A DNA stretch of 49,854 bases. Source: a virus. The notes beneath the pieces were generated by a model. The model saw nothing but the letters and a program-made list of their open reading frames with translations. It was not told where the DNA came from and did not search any database. Shown piece by piece: positions 39,657 through 47,926 of the stretch. Positions within the stretch are counted from its first letter, which is position 1; each line of letters begins with the position of its first letter. The stretch lies in the IMG/VR virus record IMGVR_UViG_3300013099_000026, positions 1-49,854 of that record. One strand, given 5' to 3'. A program made the translations under genes and the position numbers.

Positions 39657-40373
39657 TTATTTCGTTAGTATTATTTTATTTGCGGAGTCGATAGACCAGA
39701 AACCCCTAGCCTCACCATCAAGTAAAACTAATTTTATCGCCTGCGCTTTTTGAGAAAAACCTCGCTCTATCATTACGCCTGTTAAACCTTGCTCAAGCAC
39801 GGAATCCTCCGCATATAGTGATGTAACATTTAAACGCCCATTTTTACGGCTTAGAACGGCGTTATGATTGGCTTTTAGGTGCTTTCTGCACGCTATAAAT
39901 AAAAATAATGATGGATCATGTAAACAGGATGCAATCTGTATAATTTTTTTCTGGTAAGGTGACGATTTACGCCCAGCCGCCAATAAAAATTTATGGCATT
40001 CTAAATAATTCATGGGTCTAGTATCAGGTTTAACGATAATACTTTTTTCGTTAAATGTATCTGATTTTAGGCGCGGTCGTGGTGTAACAGGTATCGCTAT
40101 TTTTTGCCTTTTTCGCTTTTGCCTGGGTTCTACATGCTCAATTAAATCATCAAGTGGTAATTGATCCACGATAGCCAGCAAAAGCCTCGGCTGTAATATC
40201 AGTATGACAGCCGCCGCTATATTTTTCGGCAATATTATTTTTTCACCATGGCTGTCGCGCCCTCCATGTAATGGGTCCCAATCTATGTCGGTGGCTTCAC
40301 ATAAAGCTTTAGCTGTCTTTATAATTTTAGTATGTGACTCGTTTAATTGTTTAGCTAGTTTTGTTGTTCTCAT
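39657..40373 (-). CDS. Uncharacterised replication-linked protein
   Basis: A 238-residue protein whose start overlaps the end of the primase gene by 23 bases. The N-terminus (TTKLAKQLNESHTKIIKTAK) looks like a helix-turn-helix, the middle is a basic Pro-Arg linker (EPRQKRKRQKIAIPVTPRPR), and the C-terminal domain has SLFLFIACRKHLKANHNAVL. Since it is translated with the primase and ends beside the non-coding region, an origin-binding or loader function is possible but unproven. Confidence 0.5.
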   Translation of the reverse strand: MRTTKLAKQLNESHTKIIKTAKALCEATDIDWDPLHGGRDSHGEKIILPKNIAAAVILILQPRLLLAIVDQLPLDDLIEHVEPRQKRKRQKIAIPVTPRPRLKSDTFNEKSIIVKPDTRPMNYLECHKFLLAAGRKSSPYQKKIIQIASCLHDPSLFLFIACRKHLKANHNAVLSRKNGRLNVTSLYAEDSVLEQGLTGVMIERGFSQKAQAIKLVLLDGEARGFWSIDSANKIILTK

Positions 40374-42945
40374 TTAATGCCCCTACATTTATGATTATCT
40401 TGCTTTTCTTAAGCTTTTTAATGGTTTCTCTCTCTCTTTTTGATTCCTCGGTGTTATATTCTGTTTTAAAATATGTTTTTGCTTCTTTAGCTTCTTTCTG
40501 TAAGTCTGTATTCCCAAGTAAATCAGCAGATAGCCGCAGTAATCGCGTTCTCGGTGGGATTGCCAAAATAGTTCTAAGCTCGTTTTTCTGCCCTGCTTCT
40601 AAAAAATCCCAGTAACCAGCGTTTTGTCCCTGTTTGCATACTTCAACTATAATAATATCTTGTGAAACGTCTTTTTCAACTGCCAACGCATTAACTAAAT
40701 TTCGAGGTACGCTATCCTTTTTAAATAATAAATGAACTTTTATTAAGCGGTTCTTTTTGTTGTAAACCACCGGGGGTGATTTTTGAGCTTTTAGGCTTTT
40801 TTGACATAGAGCCGCAACGATAGCTAGAATTCTTTCATCACAGAATTGGATCTGTTCAATATTTTTCTGCAATGCCCGGCTGCACTCGGAAACTAAATTG
40901 TACGCATTCTCAAGATGCTCGCGTGTAATGTGTCTATCTTTAGTCGCGCCACTGTGAAAATCAATGTAAGCTAATAATAGCGCGTCCTGTATTGTTTTCT
41001 GTAAGTGTCTACACTGAACCGCCCACTGTAAACTATTCACAACATCCGCCCCGTAAAGCTTACGTTTTTCGTGTTCCTCTGTTTTTAATTCATCTAAAAA
41101 TGATTTTGCCTCGTGGGTCACGCTGTATTCCTGTAAAAATTCCTTTTTTAATGGTGCTACGCAAACACCTTCAAGCATCGCGTCTTTTTTAGTGTTTGAG
41201 GCGATAGTGACGGCTTGAGTATAATCATCGTTAGTTAATGTATTGTTAACCATGTTTTTTAGTACTGCCACCACTTCCGGGCTAAAATCTTGCCGGGGTT
41301 CAAGATTAACGTCGCCATCCGGTACATGATTAGCAAAAAAGAAGTTTCTTCTTGCAAGTTCCCCACTTGCCATATATTTGGGATTAAATAAATGGGCTGC
41401 GCTGGACAAGGTTGATTCTTCTAATAATGCGATAACAGTACCAAAAACATCGGGCAATTTCTGAGATAGAGCGGTTATTGAAAATCGGGCGTTATGCTGC
41501 GTAACTGTATTAGATAGTAAATATTGCGTGACCCCAGCAAAATTCCCAGCGGTTGATGTTGCCGCGACTCCTGCTTCTGCGACAATTATGCTGATTGATG
41601 GCGTGAGTAACATCGGCTCATGTAAAGCACGTACACCATACGAACCGCTACAGCCTAAAAACCGTCTAACCTGTTCGGCTAGATCACCATCTAATCCATC
41701 CGTCACATCATAAATTGTCTGCTCTAATGTACGTTTAACCGTATCTTTGCCTACGCCTTGCGCTGCGATCAAAAAATCCAGTGTTGAAAGTTTCATTTTT
41801 CTAAAAACAGTGGAACGACCGCTTATAGCGACTATCGTGTGGCGCGCGGCTACGATAGCAATCACTTTATTGGGAAATTGCATGGTTTCAAAAATCTCTT
41901 TAGCAAAAACACCCAAAAAACCGCTAGGAAAATCTAAAGTTGTGTAATTATCATGCAGAATCTTATCGGGCAAGGTATCAAAATCATCTCTATTTTCTTC
42001 AATTGCTGGCGGTTGTTGGTTTGCTATAAATTCTTGATTCAGTTGGTCTATTGTTAGAGCACTAAAATCACCTGTCGATATGTCAAGCTTATAATGTGTT
42101 TTTGATACGTGAGCAATAAACAGATTAATAGCTGTTTGCTTATCAGCTTCGACTGGGAATTCATCAAAAACCTTAGCATAATGATAGATAGCCGCTATCT
42201 GAAAAGCATCTGAAACTACGTTAGCGAGCAAGCCGTCTGAGGCGTGGTGAGAGAAACACACATCCCAAGGGTTATTATGGGACGGTTGAACATTGACCCC
42301 AAAACTCCGCGATTGAGAGTTAGGTGAACGGTACGACGCGCCCCTCAAATCGTAACCATTGCTCAGTAATACACTACTTAGCGAATGTTGTACGTTATAT
42401 TGAAAAATAACAGAATGTTGTGAAAGTGTGGGTGTGTCCGAGGGGGGCGGTGCATCAGGTTTAGGTGTATCATCGTGAAGCATAGCAGTATCATTATATA
42501 CATTTCCTGATATTGTAGCCCAACCACTGGATAAAATATCTATTCCATACGTCGAGGTTCTACGCTCAAGATGTTCCGCTGTAAACCAAAGATGATAGCC
42601 TAAACCGCTGATACTTGTCTCTATGAATGTATCTGTATTTAGTATTGTTTTTAGCAGTGTTTCATCAAAATCATCCTTATAAGCATCAACATCAATTACA
42701 ATAAAGCCTGTTTGTGTGAACTTCTCTAATAGTTGCAAACTGACAGCTAAAAAGAAGTTATCCCCAACCGCTGCAATAAAGTCACAAGCCTGGGTGTAAG
42801 TAAACAATGTTTTTTCATCATTGCATTTTTGCCTCTCACCATGCAGTTTTATAGGCTGCTTACCACCGCCTTTAGTTGTTCTAAAAACGCCCCACACAGG
42901 ATAGACCTCGGCTTTTTTTAGCTCGAACGGTATTTTAATATTCAT
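40351..42945 (-). CDS. Primase-helicase (prim-pol plus DUF3987-like ATPase)
   Basis: An 864-residue protein. The N-terminal 170 residues carry FIVIDVDAYKDDFDE and SISGLGYHLWFTAEH, the acidic and His motifs of archaeo-eukaryotic primase-polymerase domains. Residues 340-560 form an ATPase with the P-loop LIAAQGVGKDTVKRTLE and a run ending TALSQKLPDVFGTVIALLEE, as in DUF3987 or virulence-associated E-type helicases. It would prime and unwind at replication forks together with the family A polymerase. Its ATG lies three bases after the stop of a ribbon-helix-helix gene. Confidence 0.75.
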   Translation of the reverse strand: MNIKIPFELKKAEVYPVWGVFRTTKGGGKQPIKLHGERQKCNDEKTLFTYTQACDFIAAVGDNFFLAVSLQLLEKFTQTGFIVIDVDAYKDDFDETLLKTILNTDTFIETSISGLGYHLWFTAEHLERRTSTYGIDILSSGWATISGNVYNDTAMLHDDTPKPDAPPPSDTPTLSQHSVIFQYNVQHSLSSVLLSNGYDLRGASYRSPNSQSRSFGVNVQPSHNNPWDVCFSHHASDGLLANVVSDAFQIAAIYHYAKVFDEFPVEADKQTAINLFIAHVSKTHYKLDISTGDFSALTIDQLNQEFIANQQPPAIEENRDDFDTLPDKILHDNYTTLDFPSGFLGVFAKEIFETMQFPNKVIAIVAARHTIVAISGRSTVFRKMKLSTLDFLIAAQGVGKDTVKRTLEQTIYDVTDGLDGDLAEQVRRFLGCSGSYGVRALHEPMLLTPSISIIVAEAGVAATSTAGNFAGVTQYLLSNTVTQHNARFSITALSQKLPDVFGTVIALLEESTLSSAAHLFNPKYMASGELARRNFFFANHVPDGDVNLEPRQDFSPEVVAVLKNMVNNTLTNDDYTQAVTIASNTKKDAMLEGVCVAPLKKEFLQEYSVTHEAKSFLDELKTEEHEKRKLYGADVVNSLQWAVQCRHLQKTIQDALLLAYIDFHSGATKDRHITREHLENAYNLVSECSRALQKNIEQIQFCDERILAIVAALCQKSLKAQKSPPVVYNKKNRLIKVHLLFKKDSVPRNLVNALAVEKDVSQDIIIVEVCKQGQNAGYWDFLEAGQKNELRTILAIPPRTRLLRLSADLLGNTDLQKEAKEAKTYFKTEYNTEESKRERETIKKLKKSKIIINVGALNENNKTS

Positions 42946-42948
42946 TGA

Positions 42949-43083
42949 TTACCTGCTCTTTTGTACATAAAACGCGATTATCTCACTTAACATTAATGTT
43001 ATGCTTTTATCATTATCAAGTGCGAGCTGTTTCACTCTTTTATATAGTAAAGACGGTATTCTTACGTTTGCGTATTTCTTCAT
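42949..43083 (-). CDS. Ribbon-helix-helix repressor-like protein
   Basis: A 44-residue protein, MKKYANVRIPSLLYKRVKQL followed by ALDNDKSITLMLSEIIAFYV: one beta strand and two helices, the Arc/CopG plan. It is the first gene of the minus block, and palindromic TAGTATATAC operators lie just upstream (43111-43128 and 43187-43204) and at a third early promoter (46768). It is a good candidate for the repressor of the divergent early promoters. Its size is minimal for the fold. Confidence 0.7.
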   Translation of the reverse strand: MKKYANVRIPSLLYKRVKQLALDNDKSITLMLSEIIAFYVQKSR

Positions 43084-43110
43084 AGCGACCTCTGCAATGT
43101 TTAAAGTAGA

Positions 43111-43128
43111 ATGTAGTATATACTATTT
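43111..43128. promoter_or_regulatory. Early operator copy 1 (TGTAGTATATACTA)
   Basis: ATGTAGTATATACTATTT lies 28 bases before the ribbon-helix-helix gene. It shares the core GTAGTATATAC with copies at 43187 and 46768, and overlaps the likely -10 (TATACT on the minus strand), fitting autorepression. Confidence 0.55.
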
Positions 43129-43166
43129 TATATTGAAGGTAAGCATAATTATTTTCTTTTTATACC

Positions 43167-43204
43167 TTGCATTTAAAGTTTTATGTGTGTAGTATATACG
43201 ACAC
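43167..43204 (+). promoter_or_regulatory. Divergent early promoter with overlapping operator
   Basis: TTGCAT (43167-43172), 17-base spacer, TAGTAT (43190-43195) reads into the AAA+ gene. The -10 is embedded in the near-perfect palindrome GTGTAGTATATACGACAC (43187-43204), so a bound dimer would block the promoter. The same operator stands before the SSB-like gene at 46768-46785. Confidence 0.65.
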
Positions 43205-43228
43205 TCCAAAACAAAAGGTGTACATCAA

Positions 43229-43987
43229 ATGGATATTATAGGGAACACTTCATTACAGAATAAATTAACCCAAATACTGAATATTTTTATATATTCTAAT
43301 GCTAAAATACGCCCTCATTTTTGGCTGACGGGTGGGTCAGGATCAGGGAAAACTCACATAGTAAATGCGTTATGCAAAAAACTAGGTTTAAATTTTTTAA
43401 GCGTTAATTGTGCTGGGATCACTAAAGAAGGTTTTAGCGGTAATTCATTGTCTAAAGTACTTACACCGCTAGAATTTGCTCAGAATGCGCCTACGGTAAT
43501 CTTCATGGATGAGGTGGATAAGCTATTTATCAGTGGCAATACTAACACACCGACCACTGTCACCTGTGTTGAGGGCATACAAAATGAATTATTAACCATG
43601 TTAGAAAGTGAAACAACTTCTGTGATTGGCGATTACGGTAAATATAAAAAAGTATCTGTGAATAATTGTTTGTTTGTATTTGCTGGCGCGTTTAATGGTC
43701 AGTTGGGCATCAAAGCGAGTGATTTAATTGGTTTTGGTGTAAAAACTGAGTTACTAGGCAGAGTTAATTTAGTATATGAAACTGAGCCAGTAACAAAAGA
43801 AATTTTGTTAGCTGTACTAGATACACTTGAACTTGTTAATGATTACGCGAGCTTAATGCGCTGCGATAAACAAGTGATAATAGATCATGTTCGAGGTGTA
43901 CTTAGTGAGTCATCAGGTGCCGGTACTATTGGAGTTAGGCAATTATCCGCAATAATTCATCAATATTTTATAGAAAAAGAGGCTTAA
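43229..43987 (+). CDS. ClpX-like AAA+ ATPase without partner domains
   Basis: A 252-residue AAA+ core: Walker A TGGSGSGKTHIVNALCKKLG, Walker B VIFMDEVDKLF, NCLFVFAGAFNGQLG like the ClpX strand before sensor 1, and KTELLGRVNLV like the ClpX box with arginine finger. The N-terminal zinc domain and the ClpP-binding loop of ClpX are absent, so it probably remodels phage complexes, for example at replication, rather than feeding a protease. First gene of the plus early operon. Confidence 0.8.
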   Translation: MDIIGNTSLQNKLTQILNIFIYSNAKIRPHFWLTGGSGSGKTHIVNALCKKLGLNFLSVNCAGITKEGFSGNSLSKVLTPLEFAQNAPTVIFMDEVDKLFISGNTNTPTTVTCVEGIQNELLTMLESETTSVIGDYGKYKKVSVNNCLFVFAGAFNGQLGIKASDLIGFGVKTELLGRVNLVYETEPVTKEILLAVLDTLELVNDYASLMRCDKQVIIDHVRGVLSESSGAGTIGVRQLSAIIHQYFIEKEA

Positions 43988-43996
43988 AGTTAATTC

Positions 43997-44086
43997 AACA
44001 TTACAAACGACCGAATCACAAGAAAAAATAAATACTGTGGTTGTGGTGATAGGTAACATGAATATTAAACAGGAGATAATGAAATG
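43997..44086 (+). pseudogene. Remnant copy of the end of the 45344-45682 gene
   Basis: These 90 bases align without gaps to 45592-45681 with about 15 differences, including the stretch AAGAAAAAATAAATACTGTG and the ribosome site AACAGGAG before an ATG. The copy has lost its reading frame but supplies the ribosome site for the next gene, so a duplication spread the end of the gene with its translation signal. Confidence 0.7.
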
Positions 44087-44362
44087 AGTATTACCTCAAA
44101 AAACCCCGTGTATTCATTTGAAGGGGGGCTGTACGTGGCAAGTGCATACAGTATGCCGATAAAGTACCTTGCACGAGATTATGATCAGCGAGTGTATGGG
44201 TATACTTGCAAACACTCACCTAATATAGCCGATCAGGATAGATGGGCATGTATTCGTAAATATAACCGCTCTCAGGCTGTACTAATGATACCCGTAGGCA
44301 GTATAGGTATTAATTGGAAGAACAGTTTAATAGAAGCTGTTGCTGTAAAAGAAGAATCATGA
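44084..44362 (+). CDS. Small protein, tandem paralogue A
   Basis: A 92-residue protein with YSFEGGLYVASAYSMPIKYL, YGYTCKHSP, and SQAVLMIPVGSIGINWKNSL. The gene after next repeats the same plan, so both descend from a duplication. Its ribosome site comes from a duplicated gene remnant. Function unknown. Confidence 0.65.
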   Translation: MSITSKNPVYSFEGGLYVASAYSMPIKYLARDYDQRVYGYTCKHSPNIADQDRWACIRKYNRSQAVLMIPVGSIGINWKNSLIEAVAVKEES

Positions 44363-44363
44363 A

Positions 44364-44438
44364 ATGCTAACATTATTAGTTGGTGTAACCATAGCAGGGG
44401 TTAACCGTGCTGGCATTGGTGCATATACATTAGCTTGA
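44364..44438 (+). CDS. Possible 24-residue peptide between paralogues
   Basis: A short frame MLTLLVGVTIAGVNRAGIGA ending YTLA, starting just after the stop of paralogue A. It is mildly hydrophobic and lacks a clear ribosome site; it could be the residue of a decayed copy. Low confidence. Confidence 0.2.
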   Translation: MLTLLVGVTIAGVNRAGIGAYTLA

Positions 44439-44477
44439 TGTTGAGTGGGATACATAAACAACCAATAGGTAAATGAT

Positions 44478-44759
44478 ATGAATGACAAAACAGCAGGACG
44501 AACAGTATATTTATTCGAGGGTACGAGGTACGTAGCGTTGAGTGAAATGGCGGTAGCATACATCGCGAGGGATGCGAATCACAGGGTTTTCGGTTATACA
44601 TCTTCTTGCGAGCCAACCACCAAAAATGGTGAATGGAGTATTAAGGATATATATACTGGCTGTGATGCTTCTTTAATGATCCCTGTGGATCGTTTAGGTA
44701 TTGACTGGAAAGACAGCTTAGTTAAGGCTGTCATTGTAGATACTAACAAGAAAAAATAA
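44478..44759 (+). CDS. Small protein, tandem paralogue B
   Basis: A 93-residue protein aligned throughout with paralogue A: VYLFEGTRYVALSEMAVAYI, VFGYTSSCEP, DASLMIPVDRLGIDWKDSL. Identity is moderate, so the duplication is not recent although the surrounding ribosome-site remnant is well kept. Function unknown. Confidence 0.65.
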   Translation: MNDKTAGRTVYLFEGTRYVALSEMAVAYIARDANHRVFGYTSSCEPTTKNGEWSIKDIYTGCDASLMIPVDRLGIDWKDSLVKAVIVDTNKKK

Positions 44760-44769
44760 CAGGCTCACC

Positions 44770-45333
44770 ATGACTAATAAACAATTAACAAAAAGATACA
44801 CCGCGCCGAGGGGTGTGGTTGATGGTAGATTGCCGACAACTGACTTACAACCCATTAAACAAGCTCATTATTGGACCCCATTAGCTTGTTTAGATATTTT
44901 CCTAAACAACCCACATATACTCGATGGATTCGATGTATTAATATCGCCAGATAAACGTGGCCGGGATACGGTGGCGGATATTGCGCGAATTAAAAACTTA
45001 AAGGTTATCGAATTAAATAAGGTTTTTGATCCTGGTACTAGAATACATACTGGATACAGTATGGAAACACCCATAAATACACAATCCATGGAAGGTAAGA
45101 ATATACTTGTTATAGGTTATATTTGCGATGAAGGGAATACATTTGAACTGTTGGCTGACTCAGTACTTAAAGTACTAAACGTCCCCGTTCACTTATCATT
45201 ATATGTAACGCACGGTATATTCACCCGTGGGGTGAATTGTAAAGAATTAAGGAACTACACATGGATCATAACCACAAACAGTGTATATGATCATAAACTA
45301 ATCGACCATAACGTAATGGTTGTGAAACTATAA
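44770..45333 (+). CDS. Truncated PRPP synthetase-like phosphoribosyltransferase
   Basis: A 187-residue protein resembling the C-terminal half of ribose-phosphate pyrophosphokinase: FDVLISPDKRGRDTVADIAR, then the PRPP-loop equivalent NILVIGYICDEGNTFELLAD, the run VHLSLYVTHGIFTRGVNC and a closing IITTNSVYDHK like the typical THGxFS and TNS motifs. The N-terminal ATP-binding half is absent or strongly reduced. In the P-loop the usual double Asp is reduced to CDEGNT. It may supply or use PRPP for nucleotide or NAD metabolism; activity is uncertain. Confidence 0.6.
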   Translation: MTNKQLTKRYTAPRGVVDGRLPTTDLQPIKQAHYWTPLACLDIFLNNPHILDGFDVLISPDKRGRDTVADIARIKNLKVIELNKVFDPGTRIHTGYSMETPINTQSMEGKNILVIGYICDEGNTFELLADSVLKVLNVPVHLSLYVTHGIFTRGVNCKELRNYTWIITTNSVYDHKLIDHNVMVVKL

Positions 45334-45343
45334 AAGGCTTAAA

Positions 45344-45682
45344 ATGATTTTTAACGGAACGTATAAATGTTACTTAGTAGGCGTAAATATAGGTACAACG
45401 GCAATAAAGTTGTCGTTTTGTTTTGCCAAAACGGATGCAGGGAACAAATATTTTAATCATTATATTGATATAACACCAAAAAAAAGGATACTCGGTTTTA
45501 GAGAGTTGAATTTATTTTGCAATAAAAATAATGTGACTTCATCGGTGAACGGCTTACAATCTTTGATTGAATTAAAATCAAAAATGGAACTAACATTGGA
45601 AACGACCACATTACAAGAAAAAATAAATACTGTGGTTGCGGCTATTGATGGTATGAATATTAAACAGGAGCTAATTAAATGA
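45344..45682 (+). CDS. Uncharacterised early protein
   Basis: A 112-residue protein: beta-rich N-terminal half (YKCYLVGVNIGTTAIKLSFC) and helical C-terminus (LIELKSKMELTLETTTLQEK). Its last 90 bases are duplicated as a remnant at 43997-44086. Overlaps the next gene by four bases. Not recognised. Confidence 0.6.
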   Translation: MIFNGTYKCYLVGVNIGTTAIKLSFCFAKTDAGNKYFNHYIDITPKKRILGFRELNLFCNKNNVTSSVNGLQSLIELKSKMELTLETTTLQEKINTVVAAIDGMNIKQELIK

Positions 45683-46053
45683 AGTTATCACAAGAATTTT
45701 TAGAAGATTATATAGCGTTGTGTGAATTAAATAAACGGAATAGAATTATCGAACTTGAGAAAAGGAAGTTTATAGTTGATTCTTTGATCGCGTTACGTGG
45801 TAAACCTTCCGGCAGTTTGCACGGTTTTAAGTGCAGCGGTAAAATTGTAACTAATATTAAATATGATAAAAAAGCTTTATATGATTTAGTAGAAAAAGGC
45901 GTGTTAACTGATGAGGATAAAAAAGCGGTAAAGTATGCTGTGACACTTGTACAACCCAAACTTAATGACCTACCTGCTAATAGCGTACTTAAAAACGGTT
46001 TTTATACGACAGTCAGAGGTACGCCAACATTGACCGTAAAAAAAGAGGTGTAA
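45679..46053 (+). CDS. Uncharacterised protein before Sak4-like gene
   Basis: A 124-residue protein with a helical N-terminus (QEFLEDYIALCELNKRNRII) and the later AVKYAVTLVQPKLNDLPANS ending LKNGFYTTVRGTPTLTVKK. Genes of this look often precede single-strand annealing proteins in phage operons. Its function is unknown. Confidence 0.55.
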   Translation: MKLSQEFLEDYIALCELNKRNRIIELEKRKFIVDSLIALRGKPSGSLHGFKCSGKIVTNIKYDKKALYDLVEKGVLTDEDKKAVKYAVTLVQPKLNDLPANSVLKNGFYTTVRGTPTLTVKKEV

Positions 46054-46054
46054 C

Positions 46055-46768
46055 GTGAAGATTCGTAACACAAACGACCTCGGCGGTGCGATAAAATTAT
46101 TGGTCTATGGTGCTTCCGGTGTTGGTAAGACGGTTCTAGCATCTACTGCACCATCGCCATTATTTTTAAGCTCAGAAAAAGGGTTATTGAGTATAAAATC
46201 AAAATCATTACCTTTTATTGTAATCAATAACTTAGAGGATCTTTGTACCGCCCTTGATTTTTGCACATCCCCAGCATGTGATGAATATAAAACTATCGTT
46301 ATTGATTCAATAACAGATATAGCCGAGATAGTTTTAAGTAACGCACAAAAAGATACTAAAGACGGTCGGCAAGCTTACGGGGCAGTAGGTGAGCGATTAG
46401 GGGATGTTATCAGGTCTTTTAGAGATTTACAGAGTAAGCACGTTGTTATGATCTCTAAAATAACGTTTGTTTCCGATAGCGTGAGCGGTGCGATGAATTA
46501 CGCGCCAATGCTTGTCGGGAAAAGCTTAACAGCTCAGTTGCCCTATTGGTTTGATGAGGTTTTTTGTTTGCAACTTGCCTCTACGGCTGAGGGTGGCTAT
46601 CGGTATTGTCAAACATCTATAAATAACAACTACATAGCCAAGGATAGATCCGGCAGGTTAGACCCTGTGGAACGTCCCGACCTTACATTTATTTTTGATA
46701 AAATGTTAGCTGGCGTAACTGTTCCAGAAAAAGAAGAAAAAGAAACTGATACAAAAACACTTTTATAG
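46055..46768 (+). CDS. Sak4-like phage ATPase (AAA_24 type recombinase)
   Basis: A 237-residue protein starting from GTG. Walker A GASGVGKTVLAS (about 19-30), Walker B YKTIVIDSITDIAEIVL, and a long insertion with VVMISKITFV. These match the phage nucleotide-binding family including Sak4, which together with an SSB promotes strand annealing. The next gene encodes a DUF669 SSB-like protein, the usual companion. Confidence 0.8.
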   Translation: MKIRNTNDLGGAIKLLVYGASGVGKTVLASTAPSPLFLSSEKGLLSIKSKSLPFIVINNLEDLCTALDFCTSPACDEYKTIVIDSITDIAEIVLSNAQKDTKDGRQAYGAVGERLGDVIRSFRDLQSKHVVMISKITFVSDSVSGAMNYAPMLVGKSLTAQLPYWFDEVFCLQLASTAEGGYRYCQTSINNNYIAKDRSGRLDPVERPDLTFIFDKMLAGVTVPEKEEKETDTKTLL

Positions 46769-46785
46769 TGTAGTATATACAACAC
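46768..46785. promoter_or_regulatory. Early operator copy 3 before SSB-like gene
   Basis: GTGTAGTATATACAACAC is a near-perfect palindrome of the same type as 43187-43204, overlapping the stop of the Sak4-like gene and 28 bases before the SSB-like ATG. The downstream leader (AAACAA..AAAGG) also resembles that at 43204-43228. Confidence 0.6.
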
Positions 46786-46812
46786 TACAAACAACAACAA
46801 AGGAAAAAAATC

Positions 46813-47292
46813 ATGGCTTTATTAGGTATAGCATTTAATACAAACGATCAAGACGCTTCACAAAGCAGAGAACCTTTACCGGCCGGCACTTATGCGGCTC
46901 ATATTAGCGCGTCATCTATGGAAACGGCAAGCACAGGGGGAAAGTTTTTAAAACTTGAATTTACCGTAACAACGCCCACATTTCAAGGGCGCAAAGTGTG
47001 GGCTAATTTAAACTTAATCCATTCTAACCCCATCGCTGTCACTATTGCAAAAGAAGAATTAACCGCTATTTGTGAAGCGGCTGGCTTTTCTGGTGATCTT
47101 AACGACTCATCAGCATTACATAATAAACCATTAGATATTGTGTTAAAAGTAACGCCGCCTAGGGGACAATATGATGCTAGTAACGATATTACCGGCTATA
47201 AAAAAACGGGTGCACCGGTAACACCTGGGGCAACCGAATCAAAGGGTGAAGGTAAAAAGAGTGATGCAGGCGCGCCGCCTTGGGCTAGTTAA
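46813..47292 (+). CDS. DUF669-type single-strand DNA-binding-like protein
   Basis: A 159-residue protein. PLPAGTYAAHISASSMETAS with GGKFLKLEFTVTTPTFQGRK and VWANLNL form the beta barrel of DUF669 proteins, which pair with Sak4-like or ERF recombinases as an SSB. The C-terminus is flexible and charged (ESKGEGKKSDAGAPPWAS), as in SSBs with a protein-docking tail. It has its own operator-promoter region. Confidence 0.75.
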   Translation: MALLGIAFNTNDQDASQSREPLPAGTYAAHISASSMETASTGGKFLKLEFTVTTPTFQGRKVWANLNLIHSNPIAVTIAKEELTAICEAAGFSGDLNDSSALHNKPLDIVLKVTPPRGQYDASNDITGYKKTGAPVTPGATESKGEGKKSDAGAPPWAS

Positions 47293-47310
47293 GCTTATAT
47301 AAAGGGCTTT

Positions 47311-47339
47311 ACGGGTTGCCTCTAAAACCCGTTCTTTTT
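47311..47339 (+). terminator. Leader hairpin with T-run before Rha gene
   Basis: ACGGGTT (47311-47317) pairs with AACCCGT (47326-47332), followed by TCTTTTT, just before the ribosome site of the Rha gene. A shorter version of the leader terminators seen before other Rha-like genes; it would also end the SSB-like transcript. Confidence 0.6.
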
Positions 47340-47351
47340 AGGAGAAACAAA

Positions 47352-47918
47352 ATGACAGGATTAATAGCAAAGAATAAAGATCAATCAACAATGACCTCTT
47401 TAGAGTTAGCTAAGGTTTTTGGTCAACGGCATGATGATGTTTTACAAAGATTAGCTAGGATAGCGGTCTCTTCTGGAGGACTCGGTACATGTACGGAGTC
47501 CTATTATTTAAATTTACAAAACAAAAAGCAACCTATGATGATAATAGATTCTAGGGTAGCTTTAGACTTTGCATCTTCATCAAGAAAAGAAAACGCACCA
47601 GCTTTGTTAATGCAATTAATGCAAAAAATGATAATGCAGCAACATCAACCAGCGATTGAAGAACAAGCCGCAACCATAAAACAACTCAAGCAAGAGTTAA
47701 AAGATAGACCTATAAAAACTATTGGTATGAGTTCACCCGTTAATCGTAAATCCTTACACGATCAAAGAGAAGAACTGCATGATTCGGGTTTATGTGATAA
47801 ATGGACTAAGCAAGTAAGGCATTGCTACTATCCAGTTAATGCGCTAGGAAAGGAAAAAGGATATAAAAACACGGGAAAAGGTAAAAACAAAACTATAGAT
47901 TTAAATACGGTGGCTTAG
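47352..47918 (+). CDS. Mosaic Rha regulator
   Basis: Start at the ATG 47352 after TTAGGAGAAAC; a frame 12 codons longer runs through the hairpin. 188 residues. Codons 1-25 are nearly identical to those of the Rha-GIY-YIG gene at 818 (MTGLIAKNKDQST). The rest of the Rha domain follows (QRHDDVLQRLARI). From about residue 100 a coiled coil and the module IKTIGMSSPVNRKSLHDQRE match the end of the 1387-2007 protein. It thus looks like a fusion of the two neighbours at 818-2007, as if by deletion in a duplicated locus. Confidence 0.8.
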   Translation: MTGLIAKNKDQSTMTSLELAKVFGQRHDDVLQRLARIAVSSGGLGTCTESYYLNLQNKKQPMMIIDSRVALDFASSSRKENAPALLMQLMQKMIMQQHQPAIEEQAATIKQLKQELKDRPIKTIGMSSPVNRKSLHDQREELHDSGLCDKWTKQVRHCYYPVNALGKEKGYKNTGKGKNKTIDLNTVA

Positions 47919-47926
47919 GACACCAA

